Positions 30,001 to 42,100 of a stretch of DNA of 64,000 nucleotides are shown piece after piece. Positions within the stretch are counted from its first letter, which is position 1, and each line of letters begins with the position of its first letter. Source of the stretch: Polytrichum commune (Eukaryota > Streptophyta > Polytrichopsida > Polytrichales > Polytrichaceae); NCBI GenBank assembly GCA_950295325.1, contig OX485804.1:28646001-28710000 (forward strand), written 5' to 3'. Below the pieces are notes generated by a model that did not search any database, had not been told where the DNA came from, and saw nothing but the letters and a program-made list of their open reading frames with translations. A program made the translations under genes and the position numbers.

Positions 30001-30386
30001 CCAATGCGTCTGGATCGATTAAAACCAAGAGTCGACAACGATTGTTCTAACGATGGATTGTTCCTACCAGAGGGTGAAGGAAATTCATGAAAAGTATATC
30101 CCTAACGCTCCTGTAGGTATACCTAGGAAGTCAAATCTGGAGGGCGAAGGACAAAATTATTGATGGAACAGAAGGGTAAGTATCGTATTGGCCATACCTG
30201 CACATGCTTGGCCTTGACGTAAGGGGTGTCGCCCATGGGCACCTTGTGGACTACATGAAATGAATCGGCCCTTGCCGGCGGCCGCTTCACGGCGGGCTTG
30301 ACAGGCGAACACGGAGCTGATTTCGACATTCGTTGGCCGAATGAGATGTGGCCCGGTGGCCCTGCAAAATGGTCCGCCCACATCAT
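27015..30386 (-). CDS. MS5/TDM1/SDI-family TPR protein (POLLENLESS3-like)
   Basis: Six exons join in frame with GT-AG introns: 30386-30198, 29810-29598, 29471-29316, 29188-29127, 28866-27704 and 27520-27015. They give 2,289 nt and 762 aa. The N-terminal signature HVVHKVPMGDTPYVKAKHVQ leads into tetratricopeptide repeats (about residues 64-260) with DRAIALFWAAINAGDRVDSA, NLGWAYMQQSNFVAAEAVY and CNLGICLMKQGRLEEAKAML. The long C-terminal part is low-complexity, Gln/Asn/Ser-rich, and ends with RRLRVFQEMTLTG, a family tail motif. Known angiosperm members act in meiotic exit (MS5/TDM1) or sulfur-starvation control of glucosinolates (SDI); which role applies here is unknown. Those members are usually shorter, about 300-450 aa. 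The start could instead be the internal Met of MSKSAPCSP, 19 codons downstream. All splice junctions keep frame, so the gene is likely functional. Confidence 0.93.
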
Positions 30387-31560
30387 GATGATGATGGCCG
30401 CCCGGTCACTGATCGCAGCAGCTAATTTTACTGTGCTACAAAACGACTCTTATTCTATATCAAACAGCCGGAGGATTGCAGCTCACCAACTTCATAACAG
30501 GCTCCCGAAATTGGATTTAATGTGGACTTGTTAATTAGGTAGACTTTAGAACATCCCACCAACCTTTGGAAACTATATAATTATTCTACCCATGCAAACC
30601 GCTGACACAGCTCACAGATTCGGGATGACAATTCGTGATGAAGGTTATACTACAATGAGAAAATCCAATGCCGGCAACCATTTGCCCGCCGGCTTTACTA
30701 TTCTTTATCGCACAAGGACTCTTGTGCGGAATTCTACAGGTTTATTGCCCGAGGATTGTCCTCGGAGAGCTAAAATCGCAGGAGCTCCCCCAGTCTGCTG
30801 GGCTGCTGGGAAACCAGACAGCGAAATTCCCCAGCTGCTGATGCGAGAGATTTCAACTTCTCTCTGTCACAACCACACCGAAGTCCATTCCCAAGGAGAT
30901 TGGAAGCGATGCAGCGGGAGAGAAGGCGATGTAGTGATGAAGCGTAAAGTAGATGTAGCATGTGTAACTAAGCAAAAACAAATCTAATTTATAAAACCGC
31001 ACTGCTCAATGGTGAGCAATCGACAAGTTCAAGCAGCTTAATTCCACGAATTCGCAGGTGCCACATGAACAGCCCTTCGATTCCACACGAATATTAATCC
31101 TCACAAGCTGACTGCACACAGTCCCCAATTCGTCTCCAAATACCAAAGATCACAGGACCACACTGCCCAACAAATTTCGAAACGAGGTAACAAAATTGAG
31201 CATCAAAGGTTCTCCTGAGTGAAAGAGGGCGCAATAATATTGAGGGCGGACTGCGGTAGAAGCAAGAAGAACAAAGCAAGAATGATTGAAGGAGTGAAGC
31301 TGTGTGCACAGGGCACCAAAAAGAGCGAGGGATGGTGCGGAATGGAGCTGGGGGGGAGGGGAGGAGATGAATTGGGGTGAGAATGCGATCGATGGGGAGC
31401 GGGGATCGGTGCACAAGAAGAGAATGCGAGAGGGGAGATGGCGGAGAGAGAGAGGAGCCGTTGGCGAGGCGAGCCTTGCAACGGTAACATGGGGCCAACG
31501 GACCCTCCACCCGTGCCGCTCCGGTCGGGCACCGGAGCATGGGTGCCCGGGCTCTCCCCC
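30387..31560 (-). promoter_or_regulatory. upstream region of the TDM1-like gene with pyrimidine-rich leader
   Basis: On the minus strand, 31,300-31,470 is strongly pyrimidine-rich (for example CTCTCTCTCCGCCATCTCCC), a composition common in plant 5' leaders and core promoters. Together with the raised GC content this suggests a transcription start near 31.2-31.5 kb and possibly a 5'-UTR intron before 30,386. No coding exon is supported. Frames on both strands here look compositional. Confidence 0.4.
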
Positions 31561-31599
31561 CCCTACTTGTCCAGGTGCAGCCCCCCTAATATTGTCCTA

Positions 31600-32030
31600 C
31601 GCTCCCCGAGCCGTCGATACTCCCACACGGACGGTTCAGATCCCCCCTGTCTCCGCGGGCACCCGGGTAACGCCCGGGTGTGAGAAGTTTGTTATCCTTA
31701 TTAGGAGCCAGCCTCGCTTTGGGTAACATCGGCTCTTGGATGAGGTCTCGATGGATGAACGTTAGGATCATCGTATCTCCATCCCTTCCGCTTTGCATCT
31801 AAAGCCTCCCGGACGCGTCAATAGCCGTCGATGCGGCCATACAGACGGTGCGGATCTCCCCATCTTCCACGAGCGCCCTGATAACTCCCCCCCCCGGGTG
31901 TGGGAAGTTTGTTATTAGTATATCAAGGCCTTGTTTTGGCTAACACATCGGCTATGGATGAGGACTCAAATGGATGAACGAACGTTGGGGTCATAATATC
32001 TCCATCGCTACAGCGTGGCATCTTAATATC
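31600..32030. repeat. diverged tandem duplication of about 0.2 kb
   Basis: Two adjacent blocks share GTGAGAAGTTTGTTAT or GTGGGAAGTTTGTTAT (near 31,679 and 31,900), followed by ATCGGCT...GGATGAGG and GGATGAACG...ATCTCCATC. A more diverged third copy appears to lie near 34,030-34,110 (TTGGATGAGGACCTCC). Non-coding. Confidence 0.55.
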
Positions 32031-35000
32031 ATGGTGGTTTCTATTGAGCACACTAAATATGGTCATTGAGGTAGATGGGTTTTTTAATGGGTACTTTTAC
32101 TACCTAGTCCACTTCTCCTAGGATACGATACATGCAATTAGTACGAGAACATTCCAACTTGAGGCCATAGCCACTTTCCTCATAAGTTTTGGAGATCCTA
32201 TGAATGTCTTGTTCATTACCAAAGTGAAGAGTATACGCTCGTTAAATGATCATATAGGTCTCCCTGATTACGTTGATTTTTGAATTTAGAATAGTTATCA
32301 TATGGTTAGAATTGAACACATACTCTACTCTCTTTTGAACACATTTCTTTGTGGCATCCATTCTTGAACTCGAATGTAAGTGTATGATTAAGATCAAAAA
32401 CTGCATGATGCATGTGTGTATTGTGACAATGTGAAGGGAAACCAAATCAATACTGATGGGATCGAAATTATAGTAATTTGAGGTTGTGCGTTTGGGAATG
32501 ATGCAAGTGGTTGACATTTAATGTTAAACCATAGTTGTTACTCTTCAAAATTTTCCAAAGGGTGGTATACATTGTTACGAATATATAGGCTATAAATGCA
32601 CCTAGCGGCTTGTAATGGAATTATCATGTACCACATTTGTTGATTATATGCAACATAATTATTTTTGTGATCTAATATGGCAAAAGAAAGAAGGAAACAT
32701 GAACTCTGATTTTAATGCGGACCTACCCAAATCTTCCCAACCTCCATGGGCACCCAAGTCTCTTCCCCTCTCATGAGGCATGCATATCCAAAACCAACAT
32801 TATGTACCATTGTCGTACAATTGAAGGCCCTGAATATTTGAAAGCGAAACACAATGTGGGTTTTAAGTTATATATGTTGGTTTTTGGGCATGCCCATCTT
32901 TCAGTGAGGCCTTCTTTTGGCCTCAAAGGTGGGCATTTAATGTATTTTGTTGTATACTTGTGCGTTAAGAGGGTATTTACTTTGGGGGGGGGGCGTATTA
33001 TGTACATGACTGTAGTTTTGAATGCACCAAGCTATTGTTATAAAAGTAGTCACTTATCTCATTTTTCATCACTTATACGATGTAAAATTCACGTGTTTAC
33101 ATCACACTAGCTATTCAAGCTAGAGAAGTTATTCTTTACCCAAAAAAGAGTTGGTTTTACCCAAACTTACATGCTTGAACCAAACAACCATATTACTAAC
33201 ATAAATAGATAGCTTATATTTCAATCTAGTATTTGAGGCCTCCCGAATTCCCATGCAGAATTGATAACCAAGTGAGAACCTTCCTACATCAATTAAAGCA
33301 AACAATAAGTATGACTTGCCCTAAGGGAACACCTAAATCAAACATTCTTGCAACTGTATCCCAATAGGACGTACATTAGTAAATCCAAATGATGCATTGC
33401 AAACGGCAGGATCATGAATGACATGGACTTTTGCATGGATCATATTAAGTTGTTCCAACTCGTTGTAATGTTTGTAGTCATTCATGACAACCCAAAGTTG
33501 AAAGGGCCAATCAACAACACCCACTTGCTCAATTTGCTACCGCAATTCAAAATAAACGCCTATTACTTGCACCTCCACACGCTTGAGGTGTTCTTTGCGG
33601 ATCCGACTGACGTTGTTGAGGATAAAACTTCATGCCCATCGATGCCATACTGCTCAATTTATGCTTGGTCCATGTAGAAACGAGCAAGAAGCTTGACCTT
33701 GAATTAATAAAGTGAACTGAAGGTGGAATTCATTTTTTTGGATGCCGAAGAATGATAGAGAAATTTCATCCAAGTTCAAGTCGGCCATAATATGATGTGC
33801 ATAAATAACAATTCCCTGACCCATTTCTTGATTCATTTTCTTGATGCCCACACGATGGTAGGTATCAGGTAACTACTTGTGTTTTTTTCACAACCAATTA
33901 TTATCCAAAAGGGGCCGTATGTTAACTTTACATGTTTTCCAACATTTTTATCCTACATATTAATTGGACTGATTTTTAACCCTCTCAGTTTCCTTAGTTA
34001 TCTTAATGCTTGCCCTGAGGTCTTGGCAAAATATGGTTTTGGATGAGGACCTCCAGGTTGAAAGGTTTAAAGGTCAACGTATTTCATCCATCGGCCAAGG
34101 ATTCATGGCACTTACATCACACATTCCTCAATGGTGGTGTATAATGCAAAGACCATATTTAAATGAAATTTAGTGGTGTATACCATAACTATCTTATAAT
34201 ACATGCATTAATCTTACGCACCACTTTTTTTTTGTGTAGTAGCGTAATGTGGGAGGACATCATAATAATAGTAATAGAAGACTAGCCTTTGGAAGATTTG
34301 TGAGTTAAGGGAATTGAAGATGAAAACATTGGGAATCTTTTAAAACTTGGAAACGTCTTCTACAAGCTACACTAAATAAAGCTATCAATTTTCGACCCAC
34401 ATCAAGTCTCTAGTCTTTAAGTTTTAATGTGGGCTGCATTGAATTTTCTTTCACATAGGAAATTGGTTTGGCTGACTACTATACTTTATGATATTCCCAC
34501 CTTGAACTACAATGTTAATGGTAATAGTGGTGGCCCACACCGGACTCCGGTTCGATGACTATGTCATTCAACAACAATATATTGAGGTTTTAAAAAATAC
34601 AATGAAATTTTCATTCTATAGTGATGATTGAATTTGAATCTTTGAACTCTCTTATTGAGAATAAAGCTCATGTGAAGACAATTTTAAGAGCACTCCAATC
34701 TCGCTATTCTCAGTTGGTTTAAACTTCTCGACATGTTTTGTGTAACTAAGAGACTTCTGAAGATATAGATGCAACTTGCAACTTACACGTAATAAGTTGA
34801 ATGGTACACCAATTATGGTATATAGTGTCACTTACTATTTGGAATTACGCAAGGTCATAACTCCTTATTAAAGATTTTATATTCTATCGAAAAAGGTCAA
34901 ATAGGTTATATGGACTTTACTTCATGAAAACTTGCATGTGTAACCCCATATAATAAGTGACACTAAAGACCATCAAGTTAAACTCAGCAAAACCATTAAA

Positions 35001-37084
35001 TAAGTTGAAGATAAGCCCAAGTATTTGGTGTAGTTGGTTTAACCCCTAACTAACTTCCCACACCCAATTTGCCTCAAGTTTGCCTAGAAAATGTGACCTC
35101 AATTTCAGCGACCGTAGCTAAATATATAAAGTTTTCTTTGAAAAATCCAACCGTATTTATGTTTGCAGGTTAGAAGTGACTACTCATAGTCCAAATTTTA
35201 AATGTTAAAGTTATGTTATGTAGCAGATTATAACAAGAATCTCAATAGTGGTCTCGAGGGACAACATGTAACATTATCCAACTGAGTTTGTATGCTAGGT
35301 GGGGGCTAGGAATAAGCAATATTCTATTTGAATTTATACATTATTAATTCTCATAGCATAGCTTTGCACTAGCAAATTCAGACAAAAAAACTTGGGTGTA
35401 GAAAAGTATTGATATTATTAGAATGGAGCGGTTGATAGTAGTTGAATAATGTCATGCGATTTATAGATTAAATTGAGGTTGGTTTTTGATCAAACCCCCA
35501 TTCAGACCATCTCCAAATGACAAAACATTATCCTCATTAAGAAAATGGCACTATACCTAATCAAATCAAATCACAAATCGTGAAACCATTCTTTGGTGTT
35601 TTTTTGGGAAGCTTTGCAATTTGAGGTAGCAATGCCATAACTGTGCACCTTCCACATGTATTTATACCCACCAACACATGTCCAACTAATAATCCTAATG
35701 ATAGGTTTAGAATATGTTGTGTTTGAACCTCCGTGCAAATTTTCAGATCAATTAAAAATGTTACAGAAGTTGTGTTGCATGGGAGGGGCAACGTTTTTTT
35801 TCATGGTTGGAACCATCATCCGGTCACAAACAAAATGCACCTCTCCTCTGTGTTTAAGAGATTTAGTGTGGCTTAATGTTTGGAATTACTCAATACTTTA
35901 CTTCACAAAGATAGTCAACCACATTTTGTTTTCACCTTGGGGAAGCCTCTAGCAATAGCCCTCCAATGCCCAATTCAAAAATCAAGGCATGTTAATCCTT
36001 GCTACTTCTTTAATAATAATATACGCATTGTCACTTCCATCATCGTGTTCCTCCTCCATTGTTGCACTAATGGAATTCTCTTATCTTGTTGACAAAGTTT
36101 GCATTGTTATTAAATAGCATCAAATGTCAAAAAACTCCCTTATGAAGGGTGTATCTCTTATATTGTTGCCATGCCCACCAAATAGATAGAGCCATGAACA
36201 CAATGCATATTGTATCAAAGATGTAAAAGTCAAAGATGTAAAATTCCGCTCCACAAATGACTCAAGGGTGGACCCCAACACCTAGCATATGTGAATATGT
36301 AACATGCTATTCCAAGGCAATGCAAAATTCACTTTGATGAAGGGTAATTTATATCTCATGGGTTAGATTTGTGAAAATAACATGTCGTTAAAGCACTTTG
36401 CCCATCACAAGATGATGACTCCGAGGCAGCCATATGTGCTATATTGTCGTTATGATTTTGGCCATGTGGGTTGTAACTTATTGTCACTTAGAGTTGTAAT
36501 TGTTGCCAATGAAACAATATTGAATAATTGGATGATACTTAATTATTTCATCAAACAATAGCACACATCTTTCATCATAAAAAAATGGGAAAAGAAAATA
36601 CGGCCAATGGAAACCATTTCACATCTTTCTTTCGCATTGTGAAGAAGGGATACATGATACGCTAGCCTCGTCTGCATTGTTGATTGCTATCAGTAGCATC
36701 AAAACATTACAAGCCTCACACGGAAGCTTTCATTGCATTAGGTGTCCAATGTACTTTACAAAGGAAAAAGAAGAGAAAAAATAACGCCTGTAACTCGGTA
36801 CCAACATGAATGTGAGCCCGTCAGCCTTGTGTTGATCATAGTATTCCATGATGCAACATAAGGTATTTTGCTTCCATGGGAGGTGGGCACTGATACCTCA
36901 CTGTGAATTCCATGGCCTCAACATTAGAGGCATATTTTTTGTTTAAATCTTCATCTACATACCTTCCCTATCGATTTACCTAACCATGGTATCCCATCCC
37001 CAATACTTTGTGTTTTTCAATTTCTTGTGGAATAGGTTCCGCTTCAAATGCAACAAATTGTACAGATATAAACAAAGTCAATGC
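32031..37084. other. long gene-free spacer
   Basis: No gene is supported. Short frames (such as 32,715-33,110, 33,414-33,677 and 35,656-35,952) show no motif or splice context. A small inverted-repeat element lies at 34,815-34,973. A G-run is present near 32,985. The rest is AT-rich and probably decayed transposon sequence that I cannot classify. Confidence 0.45.
34815..34973. mobile_element. 159-bp inverted-repeat element (MITE-like)
   Basis: Arms of about 35-38 bp: the left reads ATGGTATATAGTGTCACTTA and the right, reverse-complemented, reads ATGGTCTTTAGTGTCACTTA. Similarity continues through a TATTTGGAATTAC / TATATGGGGTTAC stretch. No target duplication was identified, so it could be a MITE or a simple hairpin. 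Confidence 0.5.
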
Positions 37085-38261
37085 TTAGCAATGAGTCACA
37101 GGCGCAGCGCTCGGAGGATGGCGGAGCGGCGAGTAAGCAAGTGATTGGGAGCGAGAGCGGTGAAACCTCCGAGGCTCTGAGAGGCTGATGGAGGCTAGGG
37201 GAAGTAACATAGAGTTGAAGCAGCAGATCTGCTGCTCCTCGAAACTTCCCCTAGCCACCCACCTCCTCGGCAGCTGAAGAGGCACCCTACTCCAAACCCA
37301 TCCACCGCAAAGACTCATGCCATCAATATAAAGATCACCCACACACACATTGTCGCTACCGGGAAACACTGATTTACACCTGCCGAACACTCTCTTAAGG
37401 ACGCCGCGACCCTTTGACAGAAGCTGTTGAGCTACTTCGCCAAAATCCACCGAACGAAGGCCCTGCTACTCCGACCAAAGCCCGACGTTGCTGATCTAAC
37501 TCTCCGGGATCCGCCGAACGAAAGCTCCTGCTCCTTCACCAAAAGCCGTTGATCTACTTTGCCGAAGGCCCGAACAGTTGCCCCTGATGATCCGACCGAA
37601 GTTGCTGATCTAAAGTCGTTGATACTCCCTCGGCGCTGCTGATCTAACTCCCCGCAACCCGCCGAACGACTGCCCTGATACTTCACCAAGCCGCCGATCC
37701 ACTTCGCCGAAGTCCCGAAAAGTTGCCCTTGACACTCCGACCGAAGCTGCTGATCTAACCCCCCCCCCCTGAAAAACCGCTAAACAAATGCTTTGATACT
37801 TCAAACACAATAGCTGGTCTACTCCGCCGAAGCCCGAACGAATACCCTGATACTTCGATCGTAGCCGCCGATCTACTCCACCGAAGTCTGTTGAAGTCCG
37901 CCGAAAATTCCTTGTTATTCACAAACTGTTTGCTGTCTGTAGCGGTTATTCAAAGATTGCTCGTTGTCTGTAGCAACTATTCGAAGATTGTTTTCTGTCT
38001 GTACATTTTCCCGAAGATTGCTCGCTGTCTGAGCAGATTACTTCGCCCCTTGATCACACTACCTTCCTTAGGCCTAAAAGTGGGTGTAGATTGAAACTCT
38101 CTGATTCCTTGAAATCATACCCCTTAGCATATCTGGTGCACCCTTAGCATATCAAAGAGAGTGCACAACATTGGATTCACTGCTCATAGATCACACTGCC
38201 CTGATAGAGCTCAAGAGCGAGACACCCTGCTAATACCAAAAACTCAATAAGGCAAGGCTAC
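37085..38261. repeat. degenerate tandem-repeat region, possibly the 5' untranslated part of the LINE
   Basis: Repeating phrases such as GCTGCTGATCTAAC, CCGCCGAACGA and ACTTCGCCGAAG recur every 100-130 bp between about 37,450 and 37,880. They are followed by four units of about 35 bp (GAAGATTGCTCGCTGTCTG and variants) at 37,927-38,035. Removing the Mutator-like insertion at 38,271-50,535 joins this block to 50,545-51,196 and then to LINE ORF1. It may therefore be the LINE leader, where tandem monomers are common, but this is inference. Open frames inside it are repeat artefacts. Confidence 0.5.
37193..37256. other. strong hairpin with nested palindrome
   Basis: Outer arms GGCTAGGGGAAGT and ACTTCCCCTAGCC are perfect complements over 13 bp. 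They enclose the 18-bp perfect palindrome AGCAGCAGATCTGCTGCT. Such a structure could form a cruciform or an RNA hairpin. Function unknown. Confidence 0.6.
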
Positions 38262-38270
38262 TGGTAGAAG
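38262..38270. repeat. left 9-bp target site duplication of the Mutator-like element
   Basis: TGGTAGAAG, identical to 50,536-50,544. Nine bases is the standard duplication length for Mutator transposition. Confidence 0.93.
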
Positions 38271-38339
38271 GAGGGAAGCTATCTTATGAGCGATGAGCAG
38301 TGAGCGGTGAGCGGTGAGCAGTAACACATGAGCAATGAG
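38271..38339. repeat. left terminal inverted repeat of the MULE
   Basis: After GAGGGAAGCTATCTTATGAG it continues with tandem TGAGCGG/TGAGCA hexamer-like units. It pairs imperfectly with 50,479-50,535 over about 50 bp. The internal repetition may provide several transposase binding sites. Confidence 0.85.
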
Positions 38340-38509
38340 CAATAACATATGAGCAATGATTCCAAATTTAGTAAAGACACACGGGTTTAGGGTACACAAC
38401 CAAAATTTTGACAAATTAATTGCATATTTTCAATTGTAAATTGCCAATATTTTAAATGAAGCACAAGTGAAAGGGCCCTATTTCCATAGATCATTTAAAA
38501 CACTTTCAA

Positions 38510-38700
38510 TTCATTGCTGATTTTTATTATAATAATCCAAACCAATACATGTCATTTATTGACATCCTTATACATGTAGTTACAACCAACACTTGCACAA
38601 CTACTCACATTCCACAACACCATCAAGCTCAAGTAGGTGCATAACCTCATTATACGTACATGTAGGTGCCATAATTGTGAGCCACTCAAACTGCTCACGG
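38510..38700. repeat. partial duplication of the transposase 3' end
   Basis: This block (GCTGATTTTTATTATAATAA then ACACCATCAAGCTCAAGTAG) is a diverged copy of 39,092-39,270, which holds the last codons of the transposase and its 3' flank. It is too short to encode a domain. Confidence 0.7.
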
Positions 38701-38774
38701 GTTGAATTAAGGCCCAGAATCTACAAATGAAAGGAAATTAGATATTAGAAATAGTCAATATGTAGGTAACTACT

Positions 38775-38985
38775 AGGTTTTGAGACATCCGCCTGTGGAT
38801 GCGAGTTGTGTAAGAGACTGGTATTAGGTCTGTATCAACCCGGGTTCGAATCCGGTTGGTTACATTGACTGGTGCTATCCCAAATTGAGCTAGTGATAAA
38901 GCACGAATAATTTATAGGCGGATACCAAGAAGACGTTACTACGCGGATGTGCGTAGGATCTTCTTAATTATTTTTTATTTTTAGA
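38775..38985 (+). mobile_element. possible tRNA-derived SINE
   Basis: Contains a good polymerase III box B, GGTTCGAATCC (38,843-38,853), preceded by CAACCCG in the manner of plant tRNA-derived SINEs. A T/A-rich tail follows near 38,970. A plausible box A region lies around 38,800 but is not a strong match. No cloverleaf is formed, so it is not a tRNA gene. It separates the two copies of the transposase 3' end. Confidence 0.45.
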
Positions 38986-39176
38986 AACTTATTATTATTT
39001 ATCCATGTCAATCAATCAAACCGCTCACGGTTGGGTCGTAGTCTAAATAGAAATAAAGTTACTGAATCATTTGAAATACTTCCAGCCCATTATTGATTTT
39101 TATTATAAAAATCCAAACAAAAACATGTCATATTTTGACATTCAAATATATGGTACTTAATAGACCATTTGCAATA

Positions 39177-42100
39177 CTACTCACACTCTACAATACCAGC
39201 AAGTTCAAGTAGTCGCATGACCTCGTTATAGGTATATGTAGGTGCATGAATGAACTTGTCACTCTCGTAATCCACCTTGCACAAAAATCTAAACACATAA
39301 TAAAGATGTTTACAATACACCCATTTTCCTTTCTTTCCCAATGCATGAGAGGACATTTTCGTGAAATCCGGGCATGTGCAATGCGGGATGTCGCCAATTG
39401 TGACATGGTAGGTGATATCCTGCTTGGAGATAATGTTGATTATCACTCCAAAGCCCGGATATGGAATGGTAGTGACCCCAACCACATAGTAACCCTCCAT
39501 GAGCCCGGCGCTCTCCCATTTGTTTTTGTGATCCGCTAGCGGTGCTGTTGGATTATGACGCACTGTCTTCCCAAACCTGAATGTAGGGTGGGCGTCCGGG
39601 TTTGGTGGCATAGAAAAATGCGAGCGAGGGATGGGGAGAGTTGCGATTGTTGAAAGCCTACGACGAGGGGACAATGCCTCCCTCTGCTGTAGTTGAAATC
39701 CAACATCTTCAAGTGCCAAAACCTCCTCTCGCGATAGATTGGTACCTATCTTCACCGGCCATGTGTTGGGTACTATAGGCCAGTCCAACACATATTTCTT
39801 CTTATTGCCACTCACACAACGTTTGATGTCGTCAGGGTAAAACCAAAATTCATACTCCACATTGTTGGGAGAGCGAAATTCCTTCCTGAGCCCTTTGTAT
39901 GTTGGAGCAGGTGTGCCATGTTTCCCAGTCCCGATTTTGGCATTGCACAAAGTCCATGTGATGGCCTGCAGTGCCCAACATCGTTTGGCTGAGTTGGGTG
40001 GTAATCTTGCAATGTGCCACTTGGAAGCAAGACAATCTGTCTCTAACACGGATGTAGTATGAGCCACACCATGAATTGTAGAACTCAACGATTCCTCTAT
40101 GCGTTGACGAGTTGCTCGGGTGTTGGGACTAGGAATGGAATAGTTTACTTTGTCGGGTCGATGAGAGTCACAATCAGCACCCGGTGGTAGGTTGAGTTTG
40201 CGTTTGGTGGAACCAAAGAGCTCTGACCCTTCCAATGCACAATCTCTAGTGTGGACGTCTTCTGCCCCTGGATAAGATTTCATGGCATCGGCCAACATTT
40301 TTGGATCTCCACACCAGGCAGCCGCTTTGAGTTTCAAGGATGCCGAATCAAGACCTTTACCATTAGACCCCCCTTTCAACCATGTCCGGTAATTTGCAAT
40401 TTGCATGAAGGCACGGATCATGTCGTCCACTGTAGCTTCATATAAACAAGTCATCTTGTTGCCGGACTGTTGGAGCCATTTGTTGTGTACAGTCTCTGCA
40501 AGGTTACATGTTGGCATTTCCGTACGCTCTTCTATTGTCATATCCTATGAACAACACACAAATACAAGGATAAGACAAACATAAGATATATTATATATCT
40601 AGGTTTGGGTCGTTCAATCCAAAATGGCTGCTACATTTGGGTCGAACGACCCAAACTGTTTGTTGTTTGTTATGTACAGTCTCTGCAAGGTTGCATATTG
40701 GCATTCCCGCACGCTCTTTTATTGTCATATCCTATGAACAACACAGAAAGACAAAGATAAGAAAAACATAGGATATATTACATTGAATAATGAAGTTTGA
40801 TATATACTTACAAGTATCATATGGCCACCCCATTGTCTGTAACGAAAGTGCCAAAATCCCAACCACTCTGAAAGGCAAGGATGCCTTCTTCGGAGGCAGC
40901 TCCAGATGACAACCATCAAGAACGAATCACATGGTACTTGCTCTCAGCGTCGTCCATTGTTTTCGCGTCTTTGTAATCCTTGTATATTTGTTTGTGTTGA
41001 AATTGCAAGGATGGTTTGATATACTTTTGGGTCACCTTATCCAAGCTTGCGGACCAATGGAAAAGACATGTACGCTCACGTACAACCATGGGTAGACTTG
41101 GATCACCATTCCCGTAAATCGCCCTCACCGCATTCCAATTAGCTTGAGCACTATCAGCCATAAACCCTTTGAAGTTTACGTTTGGTACATCATTATCTGC
41201 CATGACAGCATTCAAATTTTCCCAAAAAAGAATTTGCGCTGCACCATCTTTAGATTGCATGTCACAACACGCAATAGTCAACACTTTACAGTATCGACTG
41301 TCGTACACATGGCAAGTCATGGTCGTCCAGTTCTTCAAACGTTTGACATGGTCAAACATAATCCATGAATTCTCCATATCCCCACCGACTTGCATCCTCT
41401 TCACAAGCTCCACACCACTACCTGGAAGGTCTACAGACATCTTGAAAACAAACACTTTGTCCTTTGACTGCCCTGGGAACCGACTACCATGGACGAATTT
41501 GAAAGCAGAGTGGTCTTTGAACGCCATAATACTATCCATAGTTCCCATTCCACTACGCAAAAAATGCTTTGATCCAGATACAAAGTTACGACAATTTGGA
41601 GAGGCAAGAGTGCTGAATTTGTCCATGACGACCTCTAGGGATGAACCAACCAAGTGATGGCCTTCGACATTTGCGGGAGATTTGAGAAGGTAATCGGCCA
41701 AAAATTGTTTGCTCGCCACCATAACTATGGCTGAATTTTTTGCTGTGGGTGTTTTCAATACTTCATTTGCAACGCATTGGTATGCCATGTCTAATGATTC
41801 ACGGCATGTGTCATTGGCCACAGGGTGATCATGTACACCAAGATGAATGCAAGCCCTGGACATTCCAACGGATGTGGAGTGGATGTATATGATTCGAGCA
41901 TTACATAAAGCAATGCACACAGGTGTGGAACGACATACCTTACACTCGACAGTGGACTTAGTAGGGGGAACAACACCCACAGCAAATGGGATAGGAGTTG
42001 AACCGGCCCATTCAATGTTGTTCCGGAGGCCCCCATTGCGATTCATGTAATCACAGTAGTCATTATGACATTGGAGATGACCAGCACAAGTAGAGCGCCG

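Noticed and set aside
31094-31726. Open frames of about 110-150 codons on both strands
   Set aside because: Low-complexity pyrimidine/purine composition upstream of the TDM1-like gene explains them. No motif was seen.
38800-38870. tRNA gene suggested by GGTTCGAATCC
   Set aside because: No cloverleaf arms or acceptor stem fit around it; a tRNA-derived SINE explains it better.
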